From NCBI GenBank assembly GCA_009193035.1, contig SWDT01000559.1, positions 50,609 to 114,608 on the forward strand: 64,000 nt of DNA, written 5' to 3'. Under the pieces are notes generated by a model. The model was given only the letters and a program-made list of their open reading frames with translations. It had not been told where the DNA came from and did not search any database. This stretch comes from Halicephalobus mephisto (Eukaryota > Nematoda > Chromadorea > Rhabditida > Panagrolaimidae). Positions 11,858-23,600 of the stretch are shown here, in pieces (positions within the stretch are counted from its first letter, which is position 1; each line of letters opens with the position of its first letter). The translations under genes were made by a program, and so were the position numbers.

Positions 11858-14800
11858 ATGGACATTGCTGAAAAATGCCAGACTGTTATCTGGCAATTGC
11901 CGAATGACTCGACAATTTACGAAGTTTTATATAAAGTCCACCAAACATACAAGCCAGTTCACACATATTTGTCGATATTTATCTGTGCCCTCGGCGCTGT
12001 ATGTAATTTCTGCAATATTGTAGTTTTAACAAGGTCGGTTTTAATACATTAAATTTATTTTATTAATTAATATCAAAATCTTTAAAAAATCAATTTTTTC
12101 AAACTTCCACGAAAAAAACGAATTTTTAAAAATAATAAATTTAATTTTAAAAATTTGGAAAGATTTTTAATTTCTGTAAAAAAATAATTAATTTAGTAAT
12201 TTTTTAATTTAATTTTCAAATTTCGAAAGATTTTTATTTTTTTAATTTTTATAAAAAATAATTAATTTAGTAATTTTTTAATTTAATTTTCAAATTTCGA
12301 AAGATTTTTATTTTTTTAATTTTTATAAAAAATAATTAATTTAATAATTTTTTAATTTAATAATTTTTTAATTTAATTTTAAAATTTCGAAAGATTTTTA
12401 TTTTTTTAATTTTTGTAAAAAATAATTAATTTAGTAATTTTTTAATTTAATTTTAAAATTTCGAAAAATTTTTATTTTTTTAATTTTTGTAAAAAATAAT
12501 TAATTTAGTAATTTTTTAATTTAATTTTCAAATTTCGAAAGATTTTTATTTTTTTAGTTTTTGAAATTTTTGAATTCCCGCGCAAAAAAAGTTTGAAAAT
12601 GGAAAAAATTGTAAATTTTATGATTTTTTAGAAAAATTTATTTTTTTTAATTTTAAATTTTTTTCAGAAAAACGATGCGAACGCCGGTGAACATGATTCT
12701 GACGGCGATGGCTTGCTGCGATACAGTAGTCCTTTTTTCGAATTTAATTTACACGACACATTACACATTTGTGGCAGTTGCGGACTGTCACCCGAGGCAT
12801 TGGTCGTATGGATGGGCTACGTTCTTGATTGCCCATGCTCATTTGAGTCTTGTCGGACATTCGAGTAGTATCTGGCTTTCTGTGATGCTTGCCTTGATAC
12901 GGTATTTGACTTTGAGAAGTCGTGGAAATTTGAGCGGAATCCAAATCGGTCCGAAACATTCGTATATCGCCATCGCTTCTGTCGTCGTTTTTATTTCGAT
13001 CATGAATACGCCGAATTTCCTGACTTATAGGATTCTGGAGTCGAAACTGATGTACCATTGTAACATCACGGACCCTAGTTTGATCGACTCCATGGCCTAC
13101 ATCCCGGGCATAAGCGAAATGGCGACCCAAGCGGACTGTTTGGTCTTCAGGATGGCCTTCTGGATAAGCGGAATCGTCTTCAAATTAGTCCCTTGTATGT
13201 TGTTGACCATCTTCGTTCTTCTTTTGATGAAGATCCTCAACGAAGTGAAACAGAACAGAAATCGGCTTCTGAAGGGCTCCAGAATGGGACCCCACGCAAA
13301 CGGATCCGTTTCCCCGAGTGTCTTCGAAGTCAAATCCGGCAAATCCAACGACGGCCAATGCCAGAACAACATATACAGAACCAATTCAGTCAAAACCGGT
13401 CGAGGACATCATCACGGAACCGGCGGCAGAACAGACAGAACAACGAAGATGTTGTTGGTCATCGTGGGGGTGTTCCTCGTCACTGAACTCCCCCAGGGAA
13501 TCATGGCTGTTCTGTCAGGGATGTTCAGTGAAGAATTCCGTCGATACGTCTACAACAATCTGGGGGATATCCTGGATCTCATGTCGCTTTGCAACGCCTG
13601 TACGACTTTCATCATCTACTGTACTATGAGTGCTCAATTCAGAAACGTAAGTTCAAATTCAAAAAAATTACTGTAAAAGTTTCCAAAATTTCTTAGAAGA
13701 TTCTGAAGCTTCCGAGTTATAAAATTTCATGAAATGTTCAGATTTCCGAAAACTACTGTAGAATTTTCTAAAATCTTCCATAATATTTCAAAAGATTCTT
13801 AAATTTTCGAAAATTTTTGTAGAATTTTTTAGAATTTTATGAAAAATTTTTAAATTTTATTGAATTTTGTGATTCTTAAATTTTCGAAAATTTTTGTGTA
13901 ATTTTTTAGAATTTTTTGAAAAATTTTGAAACTTTTTAAATTTTAGTGAATTTTGTATGATTCCTAAATTTTCGAAGATTTCTGTATTTCTCTAGAATCT
14001 TAGAAATTTTTTAAATTTAGTGAAAATTAAAAATCCACAAATTTTTGTAGAATTTTTTAGAATTTTATGAAAAATTTTGAAATTTTTGCAAATTTTATTA
14101 AATTTTTTAAAAAGTTTCAAAATAAAGTTTTTGAAACATTTAAGAATCCACAAATTTTTGAAAAATTCTCTAGATTTTTCCAGAATTCTATGGAAAATTT
14201 CAAAATTTTTTCGAATTTTATTGGTTTCTGGAATCTGTCGCGAACTTTGTGAACTTTTTAAACTTTACTGAAAACGTAAAATTAACATTTGAAACCTCCA
14301 GTTTGAGAAATCGATGTCTAGAAAACTTCTTGACGAAGCTAATTTTTAATAATATTATTACCGAAAATCAAAGATTACTGTTATTTCGAAATTGTTATGA
14401 TGCGAATTTTCTAAAAATATCGAAACTATAAGTTTTTATTGAATTCTAAAATAATTTGAAATTTTGAAAATTCCAGAAGTTCTTAGTGGATTCTGAAAAA
14501 TCCAGAGATTTAGGAACATTCCAGAAACCTAGAATGAATTCTGAGAGAGTTTTGAAATTTCTGAAGATTTTAGAAGCCTGCAATAGATTCTGAAAATTCA
14601 GAAGTTCTTAGTGGATTCTGGTAGATTCTGAAATTTTTGAAATTTCTGAAGATTTCAGAAGCCTATGATAAATTTTAAAAGTTCAGAAATCTTCAAAAGT
14701 TTCAGAAGCCTCTAAATAATTCTGAAGGATTTTAAACTTTTCAAACTTTTTAGAAACTTCAAATGAATATTATAAAATTTTAATTTTTGCCACAAAACTC

Positions 14801-15219
14801 CAAAAATGTTAATTTTTAAACTTCAGGAATTCCGTCGAGTATTTATGCCCGCAACGGTGAAGTGCTGGTTGGCTCCAGAATCCGTCCGTCGTTGCAGCGA
14901 CGCCTACTTGCCGAACTCCACGAAAACTGGAGTCACGTACCTCAGACCCTCTCCAGTGGACCATAACGATCATTCGATCACTCTTACTGTAGTGGGATCC
15001 ACGAATTCAGTCAGGAAACTTTGTCCCAACGGGGATTCTCCTCTTCCTTCTCCGAGAATCGATGAAGGAACTGCTTCTGCTCCATTGACGGATTCTAACG
15101 GTCATCTTCTTGCTCCTGCTGATTACAATTCTGGAGGTTCAATGGCTTCCACGTTGACTGTCGACGGGGACAACGAGAAGGCCCATCTTCTAAACGGAAT
15201 CCCCCCGAACGACGGGTAA
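11858..15219 (+). CDS. DMSR-type neuropeptide G-protein-coupled receptor
   Basis: Exons 11858-12033, 12668-13646 and 14827-15219, giving 515 residues. All junctions have GT/AG and keep phase (AG|A for the first, phase 0 for the second). Seven hydrophobic segments start in exon 1 (FICALGAVCNFCNIVVLTR) and continue through KTMRTPVNMILTAMACCD and WSYGWATFLIAHAHLSLVGH, which is typical of nematode DMSR (dromyosuppressin receptor-related, FMRFamide-like peptide) receptors. The TM3 end reads ALIRY instead of DRY, and TM7 reads NACTTFIIYC before an AQFRN exit, both usual in this family. The last exon encodes a long Ser/Pro/Thr-rich cytoplasmic tail. An acceptor (tttcag) at about 11822 shortly upstream of the ATG suggests a 5' UTR intron or trans-splicing. 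An AATAAA lies at 15337-15342. The ligand and exact paralogue are unknown. Confidence 0.9.
12120..12560. repeat. 74-bp tandem repeat inside receptor intron 1
   Basis: Units of 74 bp carrying aaatttcgaaagatttttat and aataattaatttagtaattt recur with the cgaaa anchor at about 12224, 12298, 12388, 12462 and 12536. One interval is 16 bp longer because of an internal duplication of taattttttaattta. The array fills most of the 634-bp intron. Confidence 0.8.
13647..14826 (+). other. receptor intron 2, degenerate repeat-like
   Basis: This intron of about 1.2 kb is made of loosely repeated gaattttttagaattt, tgaaaaattttgaaa and cagaagttcttagtggattctga words. The imperfect periodicity suggests old tandem arrays. 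The small open frames (14067-14431) follow the repeats and are not supported as exons. Confidence 0.6.
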
Positions 15220-15369
15220 CCCATCTACGCACTTCAAGTGCATTCGGTCTCGAAACGGGAATTTTGTGTTCAACGATTTCAATCTTTCTAATTTAGCCAA
15301 AAAATTATTGGAACGGTTCAATTTTTTACTTTTTTAAATAAAACCATACTATAATAAAAAATTAAAGAG

Positions 15370-15620
15370 AATATTATTGAGAAATGGTCCTAACACGAAT
15401 TTGTCAGAAATTAGAAATTTATTATCTTAAAAATAAATATTTTTGAGAAATGGTCCTAACACGAATTTGTCAGAAATTAGAAATTTATTATCTTAAAAAA
15501 ATAAATATTTTTGAGAAATACTATTAACACGAATTTGTCAGAAATTAGAAATTTTATTATTTTAAAAGTGATCTCGACACGAATTTTTGGAAAATTTTAT
15601 TATTTTAAAAAATGAATATT
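15370..15620. repeat. about 67-bp tandem repeat downstream of the receptor
   Basis: Units contain taacacgaatttgtcagaaa and ttagaaatttattatctta, with the acacgaat anchor at about 15392, 15458, 15526 and a degraded copy at about 15573 (ctcgacacgaattt). The acacgaa word is shared with the 8.4-10 kb and 27.9-28.2 kb arrays. Confidence 0.75.
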
Positions 15621-16268
15621 TTTGAGAAATATTTCCGATATAATTTTTTTAAATTTTATTTTCAAATTTTTTCCAACGTTTTCAGCGTTATATTTGTAAA
15701 AAATTTCTTTAATTACGATCAGATCTGTCGAATTTCTGAATTTTTAGTTAATTTTGGACTAATTTGAATTCGGAAATTGAAAAAATAGATTTCGAACCGA
15801 ACTATTCAGTTCGAATTTGGACTTCCTGAACTTTGAACTCGAATTGGTTTAAAATCGGTTAAATTTGAAACTGTTCGATTCTAATTAATTCAGTTCGAAT
15901 TTTGATTTCTTCGTTTTTGAATCGGATTAATCGTATTTAAATTAAGATCTTTAGAATTTCAAATTCAAAATCTCAAGTTTAAAATCAATTTTTTCGATTT
16001 TTAAATTCGAGTTAGTTTAAAATTAACTAGAATTCACTCTGAAATCAACTCGGAGTTTGGCAGTTCGAAATTCAACAGTTTTGATAATGATTTATTTTCA
16101 AATTTTATTTTTCGCGCGTTCTTGGCGTTATGTCCATAAAGAACCCTAGTCGCACGCTTTTCTTTTTTCCGGACCTTTGGGTTTTTTACTTTTTTTATTT
16201 TACTACCTCAAGTGTTATTTATTTTTTTGAGATTTTCTACTTTGTCGAATCCTGCTCTTCAGGTGAAC
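15621..16268. other. AT-rich spacer with gttcgaatt words
   Basis: No gene is visible. Positions 15760-16080 are rich in gttcgaa and aattcgaa words in both orientations and resemble the 27.1-27.44 kb repeat. A ctcttcag at 16254-16262, a few bases before the next start codon, is a likely trans-splice or splice acceptor for the DXO-family gene. Confidence 0.5.
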
Positions 16269-17171
16269 ATGATGTCCGATATTTTTTCTATAAATGTAGC
16301 AGGAGATATTATTTTTGACGACTCCAAATTTCCGATTGTGAAAGACGATTTTTACAGATGTGCTGTTTCTCATCCTGATGTTAATTTAAAAAGGAAATAT
16401 CCCGGCAGTTGTGTTCCGTTTTCTTTAGGAGAGAAATTACCGATTATTTCGTACCTTCAAAATCGGTATTTGCCCGAAACCGATCTGGAAACTGCCGCTT
16501 GGGGAGCTGACGTCATCAGTCATCGATCCGCTCTTTCTGCAATGACGGGTTTTTTCTTCAAGTTATCTGTTGAAGTTTATCAAAAACGAATTTTTATCAG
16601 AATTCGGACATTGGAGATTCCAGGAATACCTGTCCAAACTACAGAACAAAAGAATATTGGGGCTTCTACAGTATCCTTTTTCACCGACAAGGAAGGACAA
16701 CCAAAATGGAGAAATTATGTTTTCAGAAAACTGAAAATCGGAAATCATAAAGTATTTTTCAATGCTATGATCGATGCTAAAAAGAAAGATGGAGATTTCG
16801 TCGAAATCAAGGCCAGAGGAGGAAGACGACTGAAATACGGTAGTGCCTTGAAGCTCCTGTTGGAGAACTACCTTTCCGGCATTGAATGCTCTCTGATAGG
16901 GTATCACAACAAAGCCGGGAACATGACGAAAACCGAGTACTTTTCTTCTAATGAAGCTCTTTCGAAATCTTACAGAATAAAAAAAGAAAAATTCGATGAA
17001 GAACTTTCAAAAATCGAAGAAGTTTTAACTGCCATCAGCCTCTACGTCGAGGAACATCCAGATGTTAAGAGGTTCAACGTCACCAAGGTCTCTGACAAAG
17101 CGGGTCTGAAGTTCGAAGAAGAAAAAGAATACGATTTTCTGACTTCTGAATTCAGGCTACAGTTTGGTTAG
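16269..17171 (+). CDS. DXO/RAI1 (Dom3Z) decapping-nuclease family protein, probably impaired
   Basis: A single-exon 300-residue frame. I start at the ATG at 16269 because the codons upstream follow an acceptor (ctcttcag). The family match rests on the RAI1/DXO core: a GFFFKLSVEVY strand, a KLKIGNHKVFFNAMIDA strand, then GDFVEIKARGG and a helix LKYGSALKLLLENYLSGI followed by IGYH. Family members use acidic residues and a Lys for metal-dependent removal of incomplete RNA caps. Here Asp169, Glu179 and Lys181 (D...ExK) are present, but the glutamate normally two residues before Asp169 is Met167, and no GxxFE motif precedes it. Nematodes have several divergent paralogues; this one may be a weak enzyme or a pseudoenzyme. 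An AATAAA lies at about 17383. Confidence 0.75.
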   Translation: MMSDIFSINVAGDIIFDDSKFPIVKDDFYRCAVSHPDVNLKRKYPGSCVPFSLGEKLPIISYLQNRYLPETDLETAAWGADVISHRSALSAMTGFFFKLSVEVYQKRIFIRIRTLEIPGIPVQTTEQKNIGASTVSFFTDKEGQPKWRNYVFRKLKIGNHKVFFNAMIDAKKKDGDFVEIKARGGRRLKYGSALKLLLENYLSGIECSLIGYHNKAGNMTKTEYFSSNEALSKSYRIKKEKFDEELSKIEEVLTAISLYVEEHPDVKRFNVTKVSDKAGLKFEEEKEYDFLTSEFRLQFG

Positions 17172-17224
17172 TTTTTGGATTTTATTGACCGTATGAAGAC
17201 CAAAGACAAGATAATCAGATGGAT

Positions 17225-17560
17225 CGAAGAAAGCACCTAAGAATGTGTGAGTTCCTGAAGTCAAAGATCGTAATCCATGGAGAATGTTCTGTAAACCTCA
17301 AGTAGAAGTATTGGATGTGGGTTAACTGTTACGTTGTACTTAATTCAGGTCATATGTTGTTATTGCACTTTGAAAATAGTTCAATAAAGTATTAATTAAT
17401 TACAATGAAGAAAGCACATGAAAATATAAATTCCTGAAGTCAAAGATCGTAACCCATGGAGAATGTTCTATAAACCCCAGACAAAAAGATTAGATGTAAC
17501 TTGATTGTTGAGTTATACTTAACCTAAGCAAACGTTATTGTAGTTTGAAGAGTTCGGTAA
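17225..17560. repeat. duplicated segment of about 175 bp at the DXO-family 3' end
   Basis: The stretch from gaagaaagcac and cctgaagtcaaagatcgta through ccatggagaatgttct appears at about 17227-17300 and again at about 17405-17475. Each copy is followed by a related segment (gatgt, tgttacgtt/tgttgagtt, tacttaa, cattgtag/attgcac). It is probably a tandem duplication of the 3' UTR of the DXO-family gene. It fills the gap to the convergent ET-module gene. Confidence 0.65.
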
Positions 17561-17620
17561 AATGATACTTTTATTCAAACTTATAATTCATTAAAACTTA
17601 CTAAAATATGTTATCAAGCT

Positions 17621-20600
17621 CTAATACATCATAAAAACAAGAACTGATAAGATAGAGAAAGCTATAGTAGGAGCTTTCTTTCCTGATCCGGATGTAGTGC
17701 CAGAAGGAATGCCATTAGTAGTAGTGGAAAAAGTAGTAGTAGTAGTGGTAGTAGGAGAAATGGGAACTGTGACTCCGCTCAACGGATCCAAGCACATGGA
17801 AGAAGAGCAGCAGCACATTGTCAATCCTGGTATTATGGTATTACAGCCATTGGTGATGTTCATCGTTTGACAGAAATTCGAAGGATCACATTCATAATAA
17901 GTCACAATAGCGCTTTGACCCTGCAAAAAATTTTTAAAATTTCATAATTATATACCTCTAATTTCGATATGGAATGAATTCAAAAGCAATTTTCAGAATT
18001 CTAGAGAAAATTAAAAACCCAAATTTTTCTCTAGTTTCTCCGACTCTAAACGTTATCAACTTACTTGGACACTATTAGAGACACTGACGGATCCACAGCT
18101 TCCAGGGCAACTGGTTACTCGAGTAGCGTCATACTGAGAGGTTTGGTTAAGCCATATTCCAGCAGGACAAGTGATGCCCATTGTGACAGGTGTAGGAGGC
18201 GGGAAAGTTTGGTTCCCGTGGTAATTGCAGTTGGACTTTCCACAACAATATCCTCTGATACTTTGATCGAAAGAGAGGTTCCTGTATTCTTCATATAGAT
18301 CTAGTCCGTAGCACAGATCGTCATTCAGACAAAGATAAGCTGTTGCAGTGTAGTTACCAAGAGTAGTGCTCATTCCACCACACATTCCATCACACATTTG
18401 GTATGCGCCAAATGTAAGAGAACCTATGCCATAACCCACTAGACAGGTCAGATTGCTATCAATATGAGGTTGAATTCTTCTGTCTTTATAGTTGCACCTT
18501 TCACCACTGCAGCAACAGACCGAGAGACCGTCGTCTAGAATGTAGCATCCGTCGATCCCGAAGCTAGCGCAAATGTCAGCAGGGTCACAAGTGTACAGAG
18601 TAGTTGACTTCAGATGAGCTCTTGCACAATGTCCTTGACAAGATACGAGAAATCCTATGGCTCCCAGTCCCATGAAGTCTACTCCTTCGAAGCAAGTGAT
18701 GTTCATTTCTCCAGAAGTGTTGAATGGTTGGAAACTGCTAGCATCTCCAAGGTTACAGTTGTTATTATTACAGCATTGAATTGTGTCTCCATCATTATCC
18801 AATAGGTTACAAACGCTGAATTCATCGCACAGGAACACTGTGATAGAGTCAGATCCTACTGAAGCAGTGACGTTCGCACATGGTCCACTACAATTGACAT
18901 ACTCTCCTTCCATATAAGTTTTACCGGCGAAATTGTAGCCGATTCCATTGACGCAAGATTTCGATGGGCTTGGAGGAATAGGTCGATTACAATCCGTAGT
19001 CGAGCAACAACAAACCGTAAGTGTTCCACTTGTCCCCATATTAGTTTGTGTCACACAGTCATCATGAACTCCCAAAGTATCACAGATGACAACAGGGTCA
19101 CAGCCGTAGATAGTGATTGCTTGGTTGAGAGTGTAGCTGACGCAGTTGCCCCTGCAGTATTCTGATCGACCTAGGGGAACTCCTCCTAAAGCACTCAGAG
19201 CGAATCCACTGAAGCATCGTTCTGCTCTGTTCGGAGGGAAAGGATCTTGTGGAATCAGAGTGACGTTATCAGCGTTGCATTTGTCTGTATTACAGCAGCA
19301 AGATGAAAGAGAATCGCTGGGGTGACTGCAGTTGTTCATTGGGATGTTGAGAAAATCACAAACCTGAAAATAGTTAAAAGGTAGTAAAAAAACAAAATTT
19401 GCTAAAAATTTTTAGTTTCTTAAAATCAAATAACCTCAACAGCTGAAAAATGAGTTCTTACGACAAAGTTTTGTGAACCTATTGTAAATGTACTTAAAGC
19501 TTAAGAGAGGTCTGAATGTAGCGCAAACCTTGAAAATTATAGACGAAATTTGGTCGCTGTTTACCAATATCTTTGTTGTAAAACTTCGTATTTTAGCAAA
19601 ATTTTAAGATCAATATGAAAAACAAAAAATTATGGCATATATTAATAGATAATACAGCATTTTAGTGAGATTTTTTCTGTATCTACAGTAGAACTTGAAT
19701 ATAATATACCTCCTTGGGACCGGCCAAAGCTTATCTTTAACAAAGGATATATTATAGCAGGGGTAAATTTGAAGATAGACTAACCAAATTCACTCACACT
19801 GTATATTATAACGCAGGATATGTTATAGCGGGAGTATTTATATAAAAGTTCTACTATACTTATTTCTAGTACATAGAATAATATGATGTTAGAATGCTGT
19901 TCAAATCTTCAAAATTACTCAAAAATGTAAAGATTAAAACAGAAATTTTTGGATTTCTTGGATGTTTTAACTTTCTTTTATGACAAATCCGATAAAAATT
20001 TATCTCTTTGATAGCGTAACTTACTCCCATGTTGTCGCAACTGTAGACATTGTAAATGGTGCCACTAGCATTGTACATTGTGTTGTGACAGGCTCCCATA
20101 CAATCTACAGTAGTCACAGCACTCACGTTACTCTGAACACCTGTTGGAGGGATGATCTCAAGTCCAGCGGGACATTTAATGGATCCCGGAGGTGGAGGAG
20201 GAGGTGTTGGTTGTATTCCATGGTCAGGGTCGAGGCACAGGTTCGAGCTGCAGCAACAAGCTGAGAGTACTCCATGAGGTAGACTGTGGCAACTGTTGGC
20301 CAATTCCAAGCTGTTGCATACACTCACAGAATCACAAGTTAGCATTGTTATGGTCATATTGGTCATGCTGATAGTGAATGAAGCACAATCTCCATAGCAC
20401 ATTGTCGGGGTTTCTGATGTCATGGATGAGTTGGAACCTTTGTAAGTTATATAGACTCCTTCGTTGCAAAGAATCGGGCTAAGATCGGAAGAAGGAGTAG
20501 GTATAGGTGTAGGTATAATGCCTGCGGCATTACAGTCGTTAGAATTCTGACAGCAAGTCGCATTTGCAAAAGGCAAAGGAGAACTATCTATCGTATTACA

Positions 20601-23600
20601 GATTCCCAAAGGCTCACAGGCAAAGATGCTGAAATTGGTGTGAAGCAAAGTCCCATCGATTCTAATACAATATTCTCCACTACATGATACAGATCCTCCA
20701 ATAGCCTTAGAACCATTAACTTGATATCCAACAAAGCAATTGAGGTCAGACACAGTATCGGGAACATATTTGTGAGAAAGTGGATCCATGCACATAGAAG
20801 ATGAGCAGCAACAGAGTCCGAAACCCGTTGTTACATTGACACAACGATTGCTAATGTTCATAGCTTGGCAGAATTTTGCAGGATCACAGTCATAATATGT
20901 CAGAGTAGCTTGTTCGTTCTACAAAAGTGTATAAATTATATTATAACAAATCAAGCAAAACTTTTTACGACGCTATTTCGAATTGAACTTCTAAATATTC
21001 TATGAGTTTCGAAAATTCGAATTTTAAAAGCTCTTGTGTAATTTCCGATCCTCAAAACTTACATGGAAAGTGGTAGCGAGAGTAACGGATCCGCAATCTC
21101 CGGAGCAGCTGGCTACGCGAGTAGAATCATATTCCGATTTGCCATTAATCCACACTCCAGCAGGACAAGTGATGCCCATTGTGACAGGTGTAGGAGGAGG
21201 GAAAGTTTGGTTTCCGCGGTAATTGCAGTTGGATTTCCCACAACAATAACCTCTGATACTTTGATCGAAAGAGAGGTTCCTGTATTCTTCATATAGATCC
21301 AGTCCGTAGCACAGGTCGTAATTTAAACAAACATAAGCTGTTGCATCTATATTGCCCAAAGAAGTACTCATTCCACCACACATTCCATCACACATTTGGT
21401 ATGCGCCAACTATAAGAGAACCTATGCCATAACCCACTAGACAGGTCAGGTTGCTATCAATATGGGGTTGAATTCTTCTGTCTTTATAGTTGCACCTTTC
21501 ACCACTGCAGCAACAGACCGAGAGACCGTCGTCTAGAATGTAGCATCCGTCGATTCCGAATTTGGCACAAATGTCAGCAGGGTCACAAGTGTACAGAGTA
21601 GTTGACTTCAGATGAGCTCTTGCACAATGTCCTTGACAAGATACGGGAAATCCTATGGCCCCCAGTCCCATGAAGTCTACTCCTTCGAAGCAAGTGATGT
21701 TCATTTCTCCAGAAGTGTTGAAGGGTTGGAAACTGCTAGCATCTCCAAGGTTACAATCATCATCATCACAGCATTGAATTGTATCTCCATCATTATCCAA
21801 TAGGTTACAAACGCTGAATTCATCGCACAGGAACACTGTGATAGAGTCAGATCCTACTGAAGCAGTGACGTTCGCACATGGTCCGCTACAATTGACATAT
21901 TCTCCTTCCATATAAGTTTTACCGGCGAAATTGTAGCCGATTCCATTGACGCAAGATTTCGGTGAGCTTGGAGGAATAGGTCGATTACAATCCGTAGTCG
22001 AGCAACAACAAACCTTAATTGTTCCATTTGTTCCCATATTAGTTTGTGTCACACAGTCATCATGAACTCCCAAAGTATCACAGATGACAACAGGGTCACA
22101 GCCGTAGATAGTGATTGCTTGGTTGAGAGTGTAGCTGACGCAGTTGCCCCTGCAGTATTCTGATCGACCTAGGGGAACTCCTCCTAAAGCACTCAGAGCG
22201 AATCCGCTGAAGCATCGTTCTGCTCTGTTCGGAGGGAAAGGATCTTGTGGAATCAGAGTGACGTTATCAGCGTTGCATTTGTCTGTATTACAGCAGCAAG
22301 ATGAAAGAGAAGCGCTGGGATGACTGCAGTTGTTCATTGGGATGTCCAGCATATCGCAAACCTGTAAGTAGTATAATGATTAACCTAAACAACTATGAAA
22401 ACTCTGTTAAAATTTCATATTCTGTCAGAAAATAAAAAACCTAAGAATTCTGAAAGTTTATATAAAACTTTCAAAATTCGATTCTAGATGTTTTCGACTA
22501 CTATCCATTTGCGTCTTTTTTAGGACATGTAGATTATTTTTTCACCTGAGATACAAACGCATTACTGTAGTCAACTTTAATTGGCAATTAAATTTTCATT
22601 GATAATGTAAAAGCAGATTAAAGCCAACAGTTGCTTTGAAAACAATTTGTCTTATAATGCTCATTTTGCTGCAGATAAGAAATAAATGTGGCCGCGTCGT
22701 TATGAAGCATAACAGATGAAATTCAGTGAAATAGAATGGAATATAAACTCCTACCACGAAAATCCCTGTTAGGACAGTAAGAATTTTCGTCATTTTGGGA
22801 GTCAAGTTCTTTGTAATGTTATGTTTTATATAAGATAGATATTATTAGAGAAAAATTACACTAAGGTATGTTTACCCCGTCGGGTAGAGGAAGTATATAT
22901 CACATCAATCATGAAGAAATTCACTCATTTTTCCATCATCGAATTAAGCAATGTTTCTAGTTTGGTAATTTTAATGTTAGATTAATTTTGAATGCGAATC
23001 CTTTAGACTTCTTACAGGGGACTTTTAGGGCTTTTCAGAACTTAGTAAAAGATTGTGAAATTATCTTCTAAGATCTTACACACTTTTCTAAAATTTTTCA
23101 GAAAACAATAGGAAATTCAAAGCAAGATCATAAATGTTAAATTTATGAAGTTTCTGATGTCTAAATCTGATAAAAATCTACTTTTATAATGGTATGAATA
23201 ACTTACTCCCATGTTGTCGCAACTGTAGACGTTGTAAATGGTACCACTAGCGTTGTACATTGTGTTGTGACAGGCTCCCATACAATCTACAGTAGTCACA
23301 GCACTCACGTTACTCTGAACACCTGTTGGAGGGATGATCTCAAGTCCAGCGGGACATTTGATGGATCCCGGAGGTGGAGGAGGAGGTGTTGGTTGTATTC
23401 CATGGTCAGGATCGAGGCACAGGTTAGAGCTGCAGCAACAAGCTGAGAGTACTCCATGAGGTAGACTGTGGCAACTGTTGGCCAATTCCAAGCTGTTGCA
23501 TACATTCACAGGATCACAAGTCAGCATCGTTAAACTCAAAGTTGTCGTGTTGATGGTAAATGAAGCACAATCTCCATAACAGATTGTCGGAGTCTCTTTT

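Noticed and set aside
12744..13486. Several frames overlapping the receptor exon in other frames and on the other strand
   Set aside because: Composition and lack of family features show them to be shadows of the GPCR exon.
16563..16907. 114-residue minus-strand frame opposite the DXO-family gene
   Set aside because: It is a shadow frame without a start context or homology features.
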